Part shown: positions 8,111-16,396 of the stretch, one piece after another
Layout of the letters: each line of letters begins with the position of its first letter
Numbering within the stretch: the stretch's first letter is position 1
Assembly: GCA_003149835.1 (NCBI GenBank)
Contig: QAMX01000169.1
Span: forward strand, 1 to 16,561
From: Clostridiales bacterium
Lineage (GTDB): Bacteria > Bacillota > Clostridia > Oscillospirales > QAMX01
Length of the DNA stretch: 16,561 nt
Direction of reading: 5' to 3'
The notes under the pieces: model-generated
Databases searched by the model: none
The model's input: only the letters and a program-made list of their open reading frames with translations
What the model was told of the DNA's origin: nothing
Program-made: the position numbers and the translations under genes

Positions 8111-8659
8111 TTACTTCTTCTTAGCCGCGGTCTTGCCTTCTTTACGGCGAATGACCTCTGTCGCATACTTAATGCCTTTGCCAAGGTACGGCTCGGGCGG
8201 ACGAATCTTGCGAATTTCAGCGGCCATCTGACCCACCGCCTGCTTATTGGGACCGGAGACGACAATTTTGTTGGGCGCCGGCACTTCAATGGTCAGCTCG
8301 TCGCGTTCGTCAACGAACACCTGATGCGAGTAACCGACGTTGAGCACGAGCTGTTTGCCCTGCTTTGCGGCGCGGTAACCGACGCCGTTGATTTCAAGCT
8401 CTTTTTTATAGCCGTTGGTAACGCCTTCGACCATGTTGGCGACCAGCGTGCGCGACAGCCCGTGCAGGGCGCGCGCCTGATTGCTCTCGTCCTTGCGCGT
8501 CACGTTGATGACGGTTCCGTCAACAGCCACCGTAATGCACGGCGCAATTTTTTCGCTCAGCGTCGTCTTGGCGCCCTTGACGGTCACGGTGTTGTCGCTG
8601 CCGACCGTCACCGTAACGCCTGCGGGAATGTTGATTGGCAGTTTACCGATTCTTGACAT
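8111..8659 (-). CDS. rplF: 50S ribosomal protein uL6
   Basis: uL6 is near the base of the L7/L12 stalk and the sarcin-ricin loop. The 182 residues form two tandem copies of the same alpha-beta fold. The start [20 protein letters not shown] is the standard opening. The second domain ends with the family signature [20 protein letters not shown] and a lysine-rich tail, KTAAKKK. The ATG is preceded by a GAGGAA site and is 15 bases after the rpsH stop. Confidence 0.98.
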   Translation of the reverse strand: MSRIGKLPINIPAGVTVTVGSDNTVTVKGAKTTLSEKIAPCITVAVDGTVINVTRKDESNQARALHGLSRTLVANMVEGVTNGYKKELEINGVGYRAAKQGKQLVLNVGYSHQVFVDERDELTIEVPAPNKIVVSGPNKQAVGQMAAEIRKIRPPEPYLGKGIKYATEVIRRKEGKTAAKKK

Positions 8660-8674
8660 TTTCCATTTCCTCCC

Positions 8675-9073
8675 TTACCAGACAAATGCCAGAACTTCGC
8701 CGCCGACATGCAGGTTTCTCGCCTTCTTGTCGGTTACGATGCCCTTGGAAGTGGAGATGATCGCGATGCCAAGACCTTTTAAAACCTTCGGCATATCCTC
8801 CACGCCGGCGTATACGCGCAGACCGGGCTTTGAGACGCGGCGAAGACCGGTGATGGCCGACTCCTTGTTCTGCCCGTATTTCAGCGTAATACGGATGATA
8901 CCCTGCGAGCCGTCGTCGATAAACTGGAGGTTTTTAATATATCCTTCACTGAGCAAAATCTCAGCTATGGTCTTTTTCGCGTTCGACGCGGGAATATCGA
9001 CCGATTCATGGTGATAAGAACTCGCGTTGCGGATTCTCGTCAGCATATCGGCGATAGGATCTGTTGTGTGCAT
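8675..9073 (-). CDS. rpsH: 30S ribosomal protein uS8
   Basis: uS8 is a primary 16S rRNA binder in the central domain; in Escherichia coli it also represses the spc operon by binding mRNA near rplE. The 132-residue length is typical. It starts [20 protein letters not shown], and the C-terminal rRNA-binding motif [20 protein letters not shown] with GGEVLAFVW is complete. A GGAGG site lies before the ATG. I did not identify a mimic of the S8 rRNA target in the neighbouring coding sequence, which would need a structure search. Confidence 0.98.
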   Translation of the reverse strand: MHTTDPIADMLTRIRNASSYHHESVDIPASNAKKTIAEILLSEGYIKNLQFIDDGSQGIIRITLKYGQNKESAITGLRRVSKPGLRVYAGVEDMPKVLKGLGIAIISTSKGIVTDKKARNLHVGGEVLAFVW

Positions 9074-9106
9074 TTCGCAGCCTCCTTACAAATACTCAGC
9101 GTTGTC

Positions 9107-9292
9107 TTACCAGCTCGCCTTGCGGACGCCGGGGATCTGCCCCTTGTACGCAAGCTCGCGGAAGCAGATACGACAGACGCCGTAGTCACGGAGATAGGCG
9201 TGGGGCCTGCCGCAGATCTTACACCTGTTCATGGAACGGGTTGAAAACTTAGGCGTTCTTTGCTGTCTCAAAATCATCGATTTTTTGGCCAT
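9107..9292 (-). CDS. rpsN: 30S ribosomal protein uS14, zinc-binding type Z
   Basis: uS14 sits in the 30S head near uS3 and uS10. This is the short, 61-residue zinc form, with C24, C27, C40 and C43 in CKIC and CRIC pairs. The start [20 protein letters not shown] and the end [11 protein letters not shown] are standard. Many Bacillota hold a second, longer zinc-free uS14 elsewhere for zinc shortage; none is in this window. It lies 14 bases after rplE and 33 before rpsH, the conserved spc position. Confidence 0.98.
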   Translation of the reverse strand: MAKKSMILRQQRTPKFSTRSMNRCKICGRPHAYLRDYGVCRICFRELAYKGQIPGVRKASW

Positions 9293-9306
9293 TTTCGTTT
9301 CCCCCT

Positions 9307-9849
9307 TTACGCCCGCTCAAACGGCGCGCCCATCAGCTCGAGAAGCTCTTTGGCTTCCTCGTCCGTGTTTGCCGTCGTGCAGATGACAACGTTCATACCC
9401 CGGATCTTGTCGATCTTATCGAAGTCGATCTCCGGGAAAATCAGCTGCTCTTTCAGTCCCAGTGAATAATTGCCCCAGCCGTCGAAGGCGTTGGCGTTGA
9501 TGCCGCGGAAGTCGCGGACTCTCGGCAGCGCGACGTTCAGAAGCCTGTCAAGGAATTCATACATCCGGTTGGCGCGCAGCGTGACCTTGGCGCCGATCGG
9601 CATACCTTCTCTGAGCTTGAAGTTGGCGACGGAACGCTTCGCTTTGGTAATGACCGCCTTCTGTCCGGTGATCTGCGCCAAATCCGAGCAGACGAAATCG
9701 AGCGCCTTGGAGTTTTCCTTGGCCTCGCCGCAGCCGACGTTGACGATGATTTTGTCGATCTTCGGAATCTGCATCGGGCTCTTATAGTTGAACTTTTTCA
9801 TCAGAGCGGGGGCAACTTCGTTTAAATACTTATCTTTCAGTCTCGGCAT
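9307..9849 (-). CDS. rplE: 50S ribosomal protein uL5
   Basis: uL5 binds 5S rRNA, contacts P-site tRNA and forms the B1b bridge with uS13. The 180-residue protein has the near-N-terminal signature [14 protein letters not shown] and the RNA-binding [17 protein letters not shown]. The longest motif runs from [15 protein letters not shown] into [20 protein letters not shown]. The C-terminus [13 protein letters not shown] is typical. The ATG lies 23 bases after rplX, with a GGAGG site (its complement CCTCC is just upstream of 9849). Confidence 0.98.
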   Translation of the reverse strand: MPRLKDKYLNEVAPALMKKFNYKSPMQIPKIDKIIVNVGCGEAKENSKALDFVCSDLAQITGQKAVITKAKRSVANFKLREGMPIGAKVTLRANRMYEFLDRLLNVALPRVRDFRGINANAFDGWGNYSLGLKEQLIFPEIDFDKIDKIRGMNVVICTTANTDEEAKELLELMGAPFERA

Positions 9850-9872
9850 ACGTCTTTATTTGCCTCCTTGCC

Positions 9873-10190
9873 CTATATTTCCGCGCCGCATTTTTTGCAC
9901 ACAGTCAGCTTTTTGCCGTCTGCGTCAAACTTATGGGCGGGGCGAGTCGTCTTGCTGCACTTGGGGCAAACGCGGATGACCTTGCAGGCTTTCAGAGCGC
10001 CCTCGACCTTGACGATCTTGCTCTCCTCGCCCTGTTTGCGCGCCTTTTGGTGCTTTGTCATGATGTTGAGGCCTTCAATGATGACCAGACCTTTTTTCGG
10101 GTCCGCCTTCATGATCTTGCCTCTTTTTCCCTTTTCCTTGCCGGACAGAACCTCGACGGTATCCCCGGTTTTCACATGCAACGTATTCAT
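9873..10190 (-). CDS. rplX: 50S ribosomal protein uL24 with zinc ribbon
   Basis: uL24 is an assembly-initiating protein of the large subunit, close to the tunnel exit. The 105-residue protein has a KOW domain at about 4-38 ([20 protein letters not shown]). The conserved [16 protein letters not shown] follows. The C-terminal half holds a four-cysteine ribbon, C75, C78, C98 and C101, in CPKC and CKKC pairs. Many bacteria have lost these cysteines, so this copy is probably zinc-binding. Gaps are 15 bases to rplN and 23 to rplE. Confidence 0.97.
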   Translation of the reverse strand: MNTLHVKTGDTVEVLSGKEKGKRGKIMKADPKKGLVIIEGLNIMTKHQKARKQGEESKIVKVEGALKACKVIRVCPKCSKTTRPAHKFDADGKKLTVCKKCGAEI

Positions 10191-10205
10191 TTCCGCCTCT
10201 CCCCC

Positions 10206-10574
10206 TTACAGAACCTCAGGAGCAAGCGAAAGAATCTTCATGTATTCTTTTTCGCGAAGCTCTCTGGCGACAGGCCCGAAAATACGGGTTCCGCGCGGGT
10301 TTTTGTCTTCCTTAATAATGACCGCGGCGTTGTCGTCGAAACGAATATGCGTGCCGTCCGCACGGCGGACGCCGCGCGCGGTGCGCACGATAACGGCGCG
10401 GACAACGTCACCTTTTTTGACGGCGCCGCCCGGCTGCGCCTTGCGCACAGACGCGACAATCACGTCGCCGATGTTTCCGTATCTTCTGACGGAACCGCCG
10501 AGAACCTGGATACATTTCAGCTCTTTGGCGCCGCTGTTGTCGGCGACTTTGAGCATTGTCTCCTGCTGAATCAC
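10206..10574 (-). CDS. rplN: 50S ribosomal protein uL14
   Basis: uL14 is at the subunit interface and is the docking place of the silencing factor RsfS. The 122-residue length is standard. It starts with the family opening [20 protein letters not shown] and carries the [19 protein letters not shown] signature, followed by [20 protein letters not shown]. The start codon is GTG (10572-10574), supported by an AAAGGAGG site 9 bases upstream and by the family N-terminus. The gene follows rpsQ by 15 bases. Confidence 0.98.
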   Translation of the reverse strand: MIQQETMLKVADNSGAKELKCIQVLGGSVRRYGNIGDVIVASVRKAQPGGAVKKGDVVRAVIVRTARGVRRADGTHIRFDDNAAVIIKEDKNPRGTRIFGPVARELREKEYMKILSLAPEVL

Positions 10575-10589
10575 GGTGATTTGCCTCCT

Positions 10590-10853
10590 TTACTTCGCCT
10601 TCTCGATAATCTCGACCAGACGCCATCTTTTATCCTTAGAAAGCGGCCTCGTCTCCATCACCTTGACCCGGTCGCCGATGCCGCACGTGTTCTGCTCATC
10701 GTGCGCTTTCAGCTTATAGGTGCGCCGGACCGTCTTCTTATAAAGCGGATGCGCGAACGTCTCAACCACTGCCACAACGATAGTCTTATCCATCTTGTCG
10801 GATATGACCTTTCCGACTCTTGTCTTGCGGAACGCCCTTTTTTCTTCAGCCAT
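10590..10853 (-). CDS. rpsQ: 30S ribosomal protein uS17
   Basis: uS17 is an OB-fold primary binder of the 16S rRNA 5' domain. The product has 87 residues. The family pattern is clear: [20 protein letters not shown] early, then [20 protein letters not shown], then [20 protein letters not shown] and a short lysine-ending tail. The ATG is behind a GGAGG site, 16 bases after rpmC. rpmC-rpsQ closes the S10 part of the cluster, and rplN opens the spc part with no visible promoter or terminator between them. Confidence 0.98.
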   Translation of the reverse strand: MAEEKRAFRKTRVGKVISDKMDKTIVVAVVETFAHPLYKKTVRRTYKLKAHDEQNTCGIGDRVKVMETRPLSKDKRWRLVEIIEKAK

Positions 10854-10869
10854 GTTTATCCTCCTACAA

Positions 10870-11076
10870 CTACCGCTGCGACTGCGCGCTGATTTCCGCC
10901 TGACGAAGCACGGTGGAGGCGCGCGCGATATCTTTTTTGACCTCGACGATACGCATCGGATTGCTCAGCTGGTTGGTCGCGTGCTGAAACCGCAGATTAA
11001 AAAGCTCCGCTTTGAGCTCGGCGATCTTCGCTGTGAGCTCTTTTTCCGTCATCCCTTTAAAGTCCTTCGCCTTCAT
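10870..11076 (-). CDS. rpmC: 50S ribosomal protein uL29
   Basis: uL29 is a two-helix protein beside uL23 at the tunnel exit, part of the docking site for trigger factor and signal recognition particle. The 68-residue product begins [20 protein letters not shown] and has the central [18 protein letters not shown] motif, followed by a second helix of [13 protein letters not shown] type. Its ATG shares one base with the rplP stop (TAATG, 11074-11078), so it is probably translated by ribosomes that finish rplP. I see no strong separate ribosome site beyond the rplP coding end. Confidence 0.97.
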   Translation of the reverse strand: MKAKDFKGMTEKELTAKIAELKAELFNLRFQHATNQLSNPMRIVEVKKDIARASTVLRQAEISAQSQR

Positions 11077-11513
11077 TACGCTTCACCGCCTGTTCCGCTT
11101 TCTGTATCGCTCTTTCTGACAAACTTCGTCTTGATCGGCAGCTTATGACCCGCGAGGCGCATCGCTTCCTTGGCGACGCTCTCCTCGATACCGCCGATTT
11201 CAAACATCACGCGGCCGGGCTTCACGACCGCCACCCAGTATTCGGGCGAGCCCTTACCGGAACCCATTCGGGTCTCGGCCGGCTTCTCCGTCACCGGCTT
11301 ATCGGGGAAAATCTTGATCCAAACCTGACCGCCGCGCTTGATATAGCGCGTCATGGCGATACGAGCCGCCTCGATCTGGTTGCTGGTGATCCATGCCGGT
11401 TCCAGCGCCATCAGACCGTATTCGCCGTATGTCACTTTATTTCCGCGGAGAGCGCGGCCCTTCATGCGGCCTCTATGCACTCTTCTGTATTTCACACGTT
11501 TCGGCAGAAGCAT
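11076..11513 (-). CDS. rplP: 50S ribosomal protein uL16
   Basis: uL16 is needed late in large-subunit assembly and touches A-site tRNA near the peptidyl transferase centre. The 145-residue protein starts [20 protein letters not shown], and contains [20 protein letters not shown] (58-77) then [20 protein letters not shown], both family signatures. Arginine 82 lies where Escherichia coli uL16 is hydroxylated. It overlaps both neighbours by one base as TAATG: with rpsC at 11511-11515 and with rpmC at 11074-11078, a coupled three-gene run. Confidence 0.98.
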   Translation of the reverse strand: MLLPKRVKYRRVHRGRMKGRALRGNKVTYGEYGLMALEPAWITSNQIEAARIAMTRYIKRGGQVWIKIFPDKPVTEKPAETRMGSGKGSPEYWVAVVKPGRVMFEIGGIEESVAKEAMRLAGHKLPIKTKFVRKSDTESGTGGEA

Positions 11514-12319
11514 TATCGGTTGCCTCCTTCACTTCTCGACGGACGTCTGTCGCCAAACGGACGTCTGTCGCCGTCACGACGGTCTCTTCTGTCGCCGTCA
11601 CGGCGGTCTCTTCTGTCACGGCGCTGCGGTCTCTGCCGCTCTGCCGCCGCTTTCTTTTCCTCGTTCAGTCTGTGCTCGCGCGGGCTGCCCGTCAGGACTT
11701 CGCCCTTGTAGATCCACACCTTGACGCCGATGCGGCCGTAGGTGGTCTTCGCCTCGGCAAAGCCGTAGTCGATGTCGGCGCGCAGCGTTTGCAGCGGGAT
11801 GGTGCCCTCGTGGTAATGCTCGGTCCGCGCGATTTCCGCGCCGCCCAGACGGCCGGAGACGGAGGTCTTAATGCCTTTGGCGCCGTTTTTCATCGCGCGC
11901 ATCATCGCCTGCTTCATGGCGCGGCGGAACGAGGTCCGCTTTTCGAGCTGAAGCGCGATATTTTCCGCGACGAGCTGCGCGTTGGTATCGGGCACGTTGA
12001 TCTGAATGACGTTCAGCGGCGCGACCGATTTGCCGATCATCTGCTCGACGGCGAGACGGTACTTTTCGATGTCCGCGCCGCCCTTGCCGATGACGTAGCC
12101 GGGCCGGGCGCAGTGAACCGTAATGCGGACCTTCGACGGATCGCGCTCGATCTCGATCTTGGAGACGCCGGCGTCATACAGGGTCTTCTTCAAAAATTTA
12201 CGGATATTGTAGTCCTCGACGAGCAGATCGCCGAAAACGTTGCTCTTCGCATACCACCGCGAATCCCAGTCGTTGATAACGCCGACGCGCAGACCATGCG
12301 GATTAACTTTCTGTCCCAT
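11513..12319 (-). CDS. rpsC: 30S ribosomal protein uS3 with repeat-rich tail
   Basis: uS3 lies at the mRNA entry tunnel, where with uS4 and uS5 it unwinds mRNA. The protein has 268 residues, longer than the common 210-240. The type II KH domain is clear, with IGKGG at 76-80 after HCARPGYV. The second domain holds [20 protein letters not shown] and the [20 protein letters not shown] signature. The core ends near 219. Residues 220-268 are a basic, arginine/aspartate-rich low-complexity tail containing RRDRRDGD twice in tandem, then RRPFGDRRP. Such tails are common in uS3 of Bacillota and Actinobacteria relatives but vary in length. The ATG lies 21 bases after rplV. Confidence 0.97.
   Translation of the reverse strand: MGQKVNPHGLRVGVINDWDSRWYAKSNVFGDLLVEDYNIRKFLKKTLYDAGVSKIEIERDPSKVRITVHCARPGYVIGKGGADIEKYRLAVEQMIGKSVAPLNVIQINVPDTNAQLVAENIALQLEKRTSFRRAMKQAMMRAMKNGAKGIKTSVSGRLGGAEIARTEHYHEGTIPLQTLRADIDYGFAEAKTTYGRIGVKVWIYKGEVLTGSPREHRLNEEKKAAAERQRPQRRDRRDRRDGDRRDRRDGDRRPFGDRRPSRSEGGNR
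11540..11620 (-). repeat. Short tandem repeats in the rpsC 3' end
   Basis: Two adjacent 24-base units at 11573-11596 and 11597-11620 differ only at a few bases and encode the octapeptide RRDRRDGD twice. Next to them a 15-base unit, CGGACGTCTGTCGCC on the plus strand, occurs at 11540-11554 and 11558-11572. All stay in frame in the uS3 tail. The near-identity at the DNA level points to recent slippage or unequal exchange. Confidence 0.85.
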
Positions 12320-12340
12320 ATACTCTGTTCTGCCTCCTCG

Positions 12341-12676
12341 TTATTCTTTTTCCATAACCGCAATGGTCACGTGAGAGGTTCTTTTCAGGATGCGGAACGC
12401 CCGGCCCTTGGACATCGGGCGAACGCGTTTCAGCGTCTGTCCCGGCGTCACGAAGCACTGGCTGATATAGAGCTTTTCAACGTCCATTTCCGCATTGTTT
12501 TCCGCGTTGGCCACGACGCTCTTGACGAGCTTCAAAAGCGGCTCCGCCGCGATTTTCGGCGTCGTCATCAGGATCGCAACCGCGTCGCCCACCGCCTTGC
12601 CGCGGAGCTGGTCGCAGACGATCTTGACCTTGCGGGGCGACATGCGGAGATCTTTTATATACGCTTTAACTTCCAT
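12341..12676 (-). CDS. rplV: 50S ribosomal protein uL22
   Basis: uL22 has a long beta-hairpin that lines the peptide exit tunnel at the constriction, where macrolide resistance changes occur. The 111-residue product has the N-terminal core with IKDLRMSPRKVKIVCDQLRG (7-26) and VVANAENNAEMDVEKLYI. The hairpin tip region RVRPMSKGRAFRILKRTSHV (84-103) has no visible insertion or deletion. The ATG lies 21 bases after rpsS and is preceded by a GGAGAAGG-like site. Confidence 0.98.
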   Translation of the reverse strand: MEVKAYIKDLRMSPRKVKIVCDQLRGKAVGDAVAILMTTPKIAAEPLLKLVKSVVANAENNAEMDVEKLYISQCFVTPGQTLKRVRPMSKGRAFRILKRTSHVTIAVMEKE

Positions 12677-12697
12677 TTTATTTTCTCCTTCTCCGCA

Positions 12698-12979
12698 TTA
12701 TTTGCCGGTGTTCGAGGTCTTCGAGCCGGAGTGTCCGCGGAAAATACGCGTCGGGGCGAACTCGCCGAGCTTGTGACCGACCATGTCTTCCGTGACATAC
12801 ACGGGAACGTGCTTTCTGCCGTCGTGGACGGCGATCGTATGCCCGACAAACTCGGGGAAGATCGTCGAGGCTCTCGACCAGGTTTTCAGGACTTTTTTAT
12901 CGCCGGTCTCGTTCATCGAGACGATTCTCTTGTACAGCTCAGGAGCGACGAACGGCCCCTTCTTTACGCTTCTACCCAT
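12698..12979 (-). CDS. rpsS: 30S ribosomal protein uS19
   Basis: uS19 is in the 30S head, pairs with uS13, and forms the B1a bridge. The 93-residue protein is full length. It starts [20 protein letters not shown]; the middle has [20 protein letters not shown] and [20 protein letters not shown], the family signature. The end [16 protein letters not shown] is typical. It sits 24 bases after rplB, with a GGAGG site some bases before the ATG. Confidence 0.98.
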   Translation of the reverse strand: MGRSVKKGPFVAPELYKRIVSMNETGDKKVLKTWSRASTIFPEFVGHTIAVHDGRKHVPVYVTEDMVGHKLGEFAPTRIFRGHSGSKTSNTGK

Positions 12980-13003
12980 AAGTTCTAAAAAGCCTCCTTC
13001 AAA

Positions 13004-13834
<831 letters not shown>

Positions 13835-13868
13835 TTCAATTTCACTCCTTCATTATCGCGGCTCTTCG

Positions 13869-14168
13869 TTACATCAGACTGTCGAAGAACTCAATCGTCT
13901 TGGAATCCGCCGTAAGCTTCACGACCGCTTTTTTCCACGCGGGCACCGTGCCCTCGGGGCGGCCCATCGAAAGTCTCTTTTTCTTGGAATGGACGTTGAG
14001 CGTGTTGACGCTCTCGACCTTCACGCCGAAGACCGCTTCGACCGCCCGGCGGATGTCGATCTTCGTCGCGGAGCGGGCAACCTCAAAGGTGTATTTCCGG
14101 TCCGCGATGTCGCTCATCGTGTGCTCTGAAACGATCGGTCTGATAATGACGTCATGTGCTGTCTTCAT
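13869..14168 (-). CDS. rplW: 50S ribosomal protein uL23
   Basis: uL23 is at the tunnel exit, the main dock for trigger factor and signal recognition particle. The 99-residue protein has the RPIVSEHTM opening (usually RPIITEKS or similar), YTFEVARSATKIDIRRAVEA, FGVKVESVNTLNV and the basic loop KKKRLSMGRPEGTVPAWKKA. The C-terminus KTIEFFDSLM is slightly longer than in the shortest family members. Its ATG shares one base with the rplD stop (TAATG, 14166-14170), so translation is likely coupled to uL4. Confidence 0.97.
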   Translation of the reverse strand: MKTAHDVIIRPIVSEHTMSDIADRKYTFEVARSATKIDIRRAVEAVFGVKVESVNTLNVHSKKKRLSMGRPEGTVPAWKKAVVKLTADSKTIEFFDSLM

Positions 14169-14791
14169 TATGCAAAGACCTCCTCAATCACTGTCAGTGA
14201 CGCTTTGTCAACAACCAGCGTATCGTACTTTAAAATGTCGTAGGCGTTGATCATGTTGGCCATCGTCGTTTTGACGTTGGGCAGGTTGCGGCCGCTGAGC
14301 GCGACGTTTCTGTCGGGCGCGGCTGTGACGACGAGCGCCTTGGTACCGGCGTTGACCGCGCTCATAAAGGCCGTAAACGCCTTGGTTTTCGGCTCGGCAA
14401 ACTGAATCGAATCAATCACGATCAGCTTCTGCGCCGCGGCCTTGGTCGAGAGCGCGCTCTTGACGGCGAGCTTTCTGACCTTCTTGTTGACCGTATAGCG
14501 GTAGGAGCGCGGCTTCGGGGCAAACGCGACGCCGCCGTGCGTCCACTGGGGCGCTCTCGTCGAACCCTGGCGGGCGCGGCCGGTGCCCTTCTGGCGGTAC
14601 GGCTTGGCGCCGCCGCCGCTGACCTCGGAGCGCGTCAGCGCGGACTGTGTGCCCTGACGCTGGTTGGCGAGGTAATTTTTAACCACCGTGTGCATGACGG
14701 AGACGTTCGGCTCGACGGCAAAGACCGCCTCGTTGAGCTCGATCTCGCCGACCGACTTGCCGTTCATATCGTAAACTGTTGTTTTAAGCAT
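14168..14791 (-). CDS. rplD: 50S ribosomal protein uL4
   Basis: uL4 binds 23S rRNA domain I and sends a long loop to the exit tunnel constriction. In Escherichia coli it also represses the S10 operon by acting on the leader. The 207-residue product has the Gram-positive length. The loop runs about 54-97 and includes [15 protein letters not shown] (63-77) and [15 protein letters not shown]. The C-terminal half holds [19 protein letters not shown] and [17 protein letters not shown]. The ATG lies 22 bases after rplC. Whether it also acts as a regulator here is unknown. Confidence 0.98.
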   Translation of the reverse strand: MLKTTVYDMNGKSVGEIELNEAVFAVEPNVSVMHTVVKNYLANQRQGTQSALTRSEVSGGGAKPYRQKGTGRARQGSTRAPQWTHGGVAFAPKPRSYRYTVNKKVRKLAVKSALSTKAAAQKLIVIDSIQFAEPKTKAFTAFMSAVNAGTKALVVTAAPDRNVALSGRNLPNVKTTMANMINAYDILKYDTLVVDKASLTVIEEVFA

Positions 14792-14813
14792 CTGTTATGT
14801 CCTCCTCCCCGCG

Positions 14814-15449
14814 TTACCGCGTCTTCGACGTGTTCTTCAAGAACACAATACCGCCCTTGGGGCCGGGGATCGCGCCGCGGACGGCGATGAGATTCAGCGC
14901 GGTATCGACCTTGACGACGTCAAGATTCAGAATCGTGCGCTGCGCAACGCCCAGATGTCCGGCGAGCTTCTTGCCCGGCAGAACCCGCGACGGGTCCGTA
15001 TTCGCGCCCATGGAACCGGGGGAGCGGTGCACAGGGCCGACGCCGTGCGTGTGCTGCTGCATCCTCTGTCCCCAGCGCTTGACAACGCCGGCGTAGCCTT
15101 TACCCTTGGTGATGCCGGTCACGTCGACGCGGTCGCCCTCGGCGAACACGTCGGCTTTCAGGACATCGCCCACGGAGAGCGACGCGCAGTCTTCAAGGCA
15201 GAACTCTTTGAGAACTTTTTTCGGCGAAACGTCCGCCTTTTTGAGGTGGCCGAGCTCGCCCTTGCTGAGCTTTCTCTCGACGGTGTCGTCAAACGCGAGC
15301 TGAACGGAATCGTAGCCTTCCTTTTCAGCCGTCTTCTTCTGGACGACGACGCAGGGGCCGGCTTCGATAACCGTCACCGGGATAACCTTGCCGTTTTCGT
15401 CGAAGATCTGCGCCATGCCGACTTTTTTGCCGATGATCGCTTTCTTCAT
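14814..15449 (-). CDS. rplC: 50S ribosomal protein uL3
   Basis: uL3 is an early 23S rRNA binder whose finger approaches the peptidyl transferase centre. I chose the ATG at 15449, giving 211 residues starting [16 protein letters not shown], behind a GAGGG site. An in-frame ATG at 15626 would add 59 residues that fall in the structured spacer and overlap rpsJ, so it is rejected. Signatures are [16 protein letters not shown] (112-127), [20 protein letters not shown] (134-153) and [11 protein letters not shown] (157-167). Alanine 149 stands where Escherichia coli has the methylated glutamine 150. The rpsJ-rplC gap is 136 bases, unusual here. Confidence 0.98.
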   Translation of the reverse strand: MKKAIIGKKVGMAQIFDENGKVIPVTVIEAGPCVVVQKKTAEKEGYDSVQLAFDDTVERKLSKGELGHLKKADVSPKKVLKEFCLEDCASLSVGDVLKADVFAEGDRVDVTGITKGKGYAGVVKRWGQRMQQHTHGVGPVHRSPGSMGANTDPSRVLPGKKLAGHLGVAQRTILNLDVVKVDTALNLIAVRGAIPGPKGGIVFLKNTSKTR

Positions 15450-15484
15450 TCCTGATTTTCCCTCTTTCATATATAAGGTTATTG

Positions 15485-15580
15485 GTTGACGCGGGGTTTT
15501 CCGCGCCAACTTGACCCGTTCCGCGCGTTTTGCGCAGAACCGGAAACAAGCGGTTTTGTTCGGGCTTGTCCGCCCGGTTC
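15485..15580 (-). promoter_or_regulatory. Three stem-loops in the rpsJ-rplC spacer
   Basis: In minus-strand RNA order: (III) a 7-bp stem, 15574-15580 with 15537-15543, topped by a 6-bp stem, 15564-15569 with 15546-15551; (II) a 9-bp hairpin, 15532-15540 with 15518-15526, one U-G wobble, loop AAAAC; (I) a 10-bp hairpin, 15501-15510 with 15485-15494, one wobble, loop AAAACC. III and II share bases 15537-15540, so both cannot be fully paired at once. No U-run follows, so these are not plain terminators. Stem III starts 6 bases after the rpsJ stop codon. Confidence 0.55.
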
Positions 15581-15585
15581 GCTTT

Positions 15586-15897
15586 TTACAGCTTCGTCTC
15601 GATCTCCACGCCGGACGGCAGCTCAAAGGATTTGATCGCCTCGATGGTCTTCGGCGTGGGGTTGAGGATATCGATCAGGCGCTTATGCGTCCTGCGCTCG
15701 AACTGCTCGCGGCTGTCCTTATTGACGTGCGGCGAACGCAGAATCGTAATGATCTCCTTCTGCGTGGGGAGCGGAATGGGGCCGGAGACTTTCGCGCCCG
15801 TGCGCGTAGCCGTCTCGACGATGCGCTCCGCCGTCTGGTCGATCAGCTGATGGTCAAACGCCTTTAATCTGATCCGAATTCTCTCTGCTTTTGCCAT
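15586..15897 (-). CDS. rpsJ: 30S ribosomal protein uS10 (NusE)
   Basis: First gene of the cluster. uS10 is in the 30S head, and as NusE it pairs with NusB in antitermination and contacts NusG to couple transcription and translation. The ATG at 15897 gives 103 residues, starting [20 protein letters not shown], behind a GGAGGA site. A longer frame from 16005 adds 36 unrelated residues and is rejected. The ribosome-embedded long hairpin spans about 39-77 with [20 protein letters not shown] and [19 protein letters not shown]. The end [11 protein letters not shown] is standard. It is preceded by a leader of about 490 bases with its own promoter. Confidence 0.98.
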   Translation of the reverse strand: MAKAERIRIRLKAFDHQLIDQTAERIVETATRTGAKVSGPIPLPTQKEIITILRSPHVNKDSREQFERRTHKRLIDILNPTPKTIEAIKSFELPSGVEIETKL

Positions 15898-15916
15898 TTT
15901 TACTTCCTCCTGTTTT

Positions 15917-16028
15917 CGTACGTCCGGACGGACAATTTGATAATGTCGCCACCCAGACGACCGCAGACTGGCTGCGGCCTCCGTCCGGTGATCTGTCTGA
16001 GGCACATGGATGTCTCAGGCCGCGTACG
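15917..16028 (-). promoter_or_regulatory. Junction-like RNA fold next to the rpsJ ribosome site
   Basis: CGTACG at 16023-16028 can pair with CGTACG at 15917-15922. One base further in, an 8-bp stem joins 15981-15988 (CCGTCCGG on the plus strand) with 15924-15931 (CCGGACGG). A hairpin at 15997-16018 (CTGAG/CTCAG) branches out between them. Inside the 8-bp stem is a perfect 6-bp hairpin, CCGCAG/CTGCGG, at 15961-15977. The rpsJ ribosome site at 15905-15910 starts about 6 bases after this fold, so folding could affect initiation. Confidence 0.5.
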
Positions 16029-16092
16029 GAGAGAGCTTTTTCTCAACTACCGTGCCGAGCGTTTCATGCTCTGGCATAAGAAGAACCGGCTT

Positions 16093-16127
16093 CAACGATA
16101 CAAACCGCCGGGGCGGTCTGCGTCTTG
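16093..16127 (-). promoter_or_regulatory. Long hairpin flanked by direct repeats in the leader
   Basis: Minus-strand RNA from 16127 to 16093 can form about 14 base pairs (three G-U) with one bulge and one mismatch, capped by the four-base loop CCCG (16109-16112). The octamer AACCGGCT occurs on both sides in the same orientation, at 16084-16091 and 16130-16137. It is the longest local hairpin in the leader. No terminator U-run follows. Confidence 0.45.
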
Positions 16128-16396
16128 CAAACCGGCTGGAACACACCGCATGGCGGGTTATTTCACTGTTTTCCTGCCGGGGTTACGCCGAAGCCGACGC
16201 ACTTCCCCGCATATGGAAACGCGAAACATCCACATGCAAAATTCCAATGAGAAAACACTCTCAACCGCCCGATTGCAAAGATCCGCCTCGCGGGGAACCC
16301 CCGCTCCGCGCTCTTTCGGACATACTCCGCGGAAAAACCCGTACTATTTCAACGGCAACCTCCCGCATCATCGCTGCTCCATGGTGGCGCCCGATT

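Larger units (their letters stand above)
15898..16391 (-). promoter_or_regulatory. Long structured 5' leader of the S10 operon
   Basis: From the inferred start near 16390-16392 to the rpsJ ATG is about 490 bases without a credible protein gene. Visible hairpins include 16290-16304 (GCGGGG stem), 16179-16208 (GGGG/CCCC stem around a 5-bp inner hairpin), 16093-16127, 15997-16018 and 15961-15977. No hairpin is followed by a U-run, so a simple terminator is not visible. In gamma-proteobacteria the S10 leader binds uL4; whether this one does is an open question. Two weak small frames (start 16235, 25 codons; start 16077, 20 codons) lack good ribosome sites. Confidence 0.6.

Noticed and set aside
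11393..12988. Plus-strand open frame of 531 codons
   Set aside because: It lies antisense to rpsC, rplV and rpsS, which are certain. Long antisense frames are expected in GC-rich coding DNA, and the product is arginine/histidine-rich with no family resemblance.
15450..15626. N-terminal extension of rplC to the ATG at 15626
   Set aside because: It would translate the structured spacer and overlap rpsJ; the family start MKKAIIGKK has its own ribosome site at 15449.
15898..15960. Minus-strand UGGGUGGCGAC resembling the conserved T-box sequence
   Set aside because: The match covers only the UGGGUGG core. There is no following terminator, no recognisable specifier stem I, and no aminoacyl or amino-acid gene downstream.
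16158..16235. Minus-strand leader frame of 25 codons starting at 16235
   Set aside because: Only a weak GGAA precedes it, and the peptide shows no attenuator-like run of a single amino acid.
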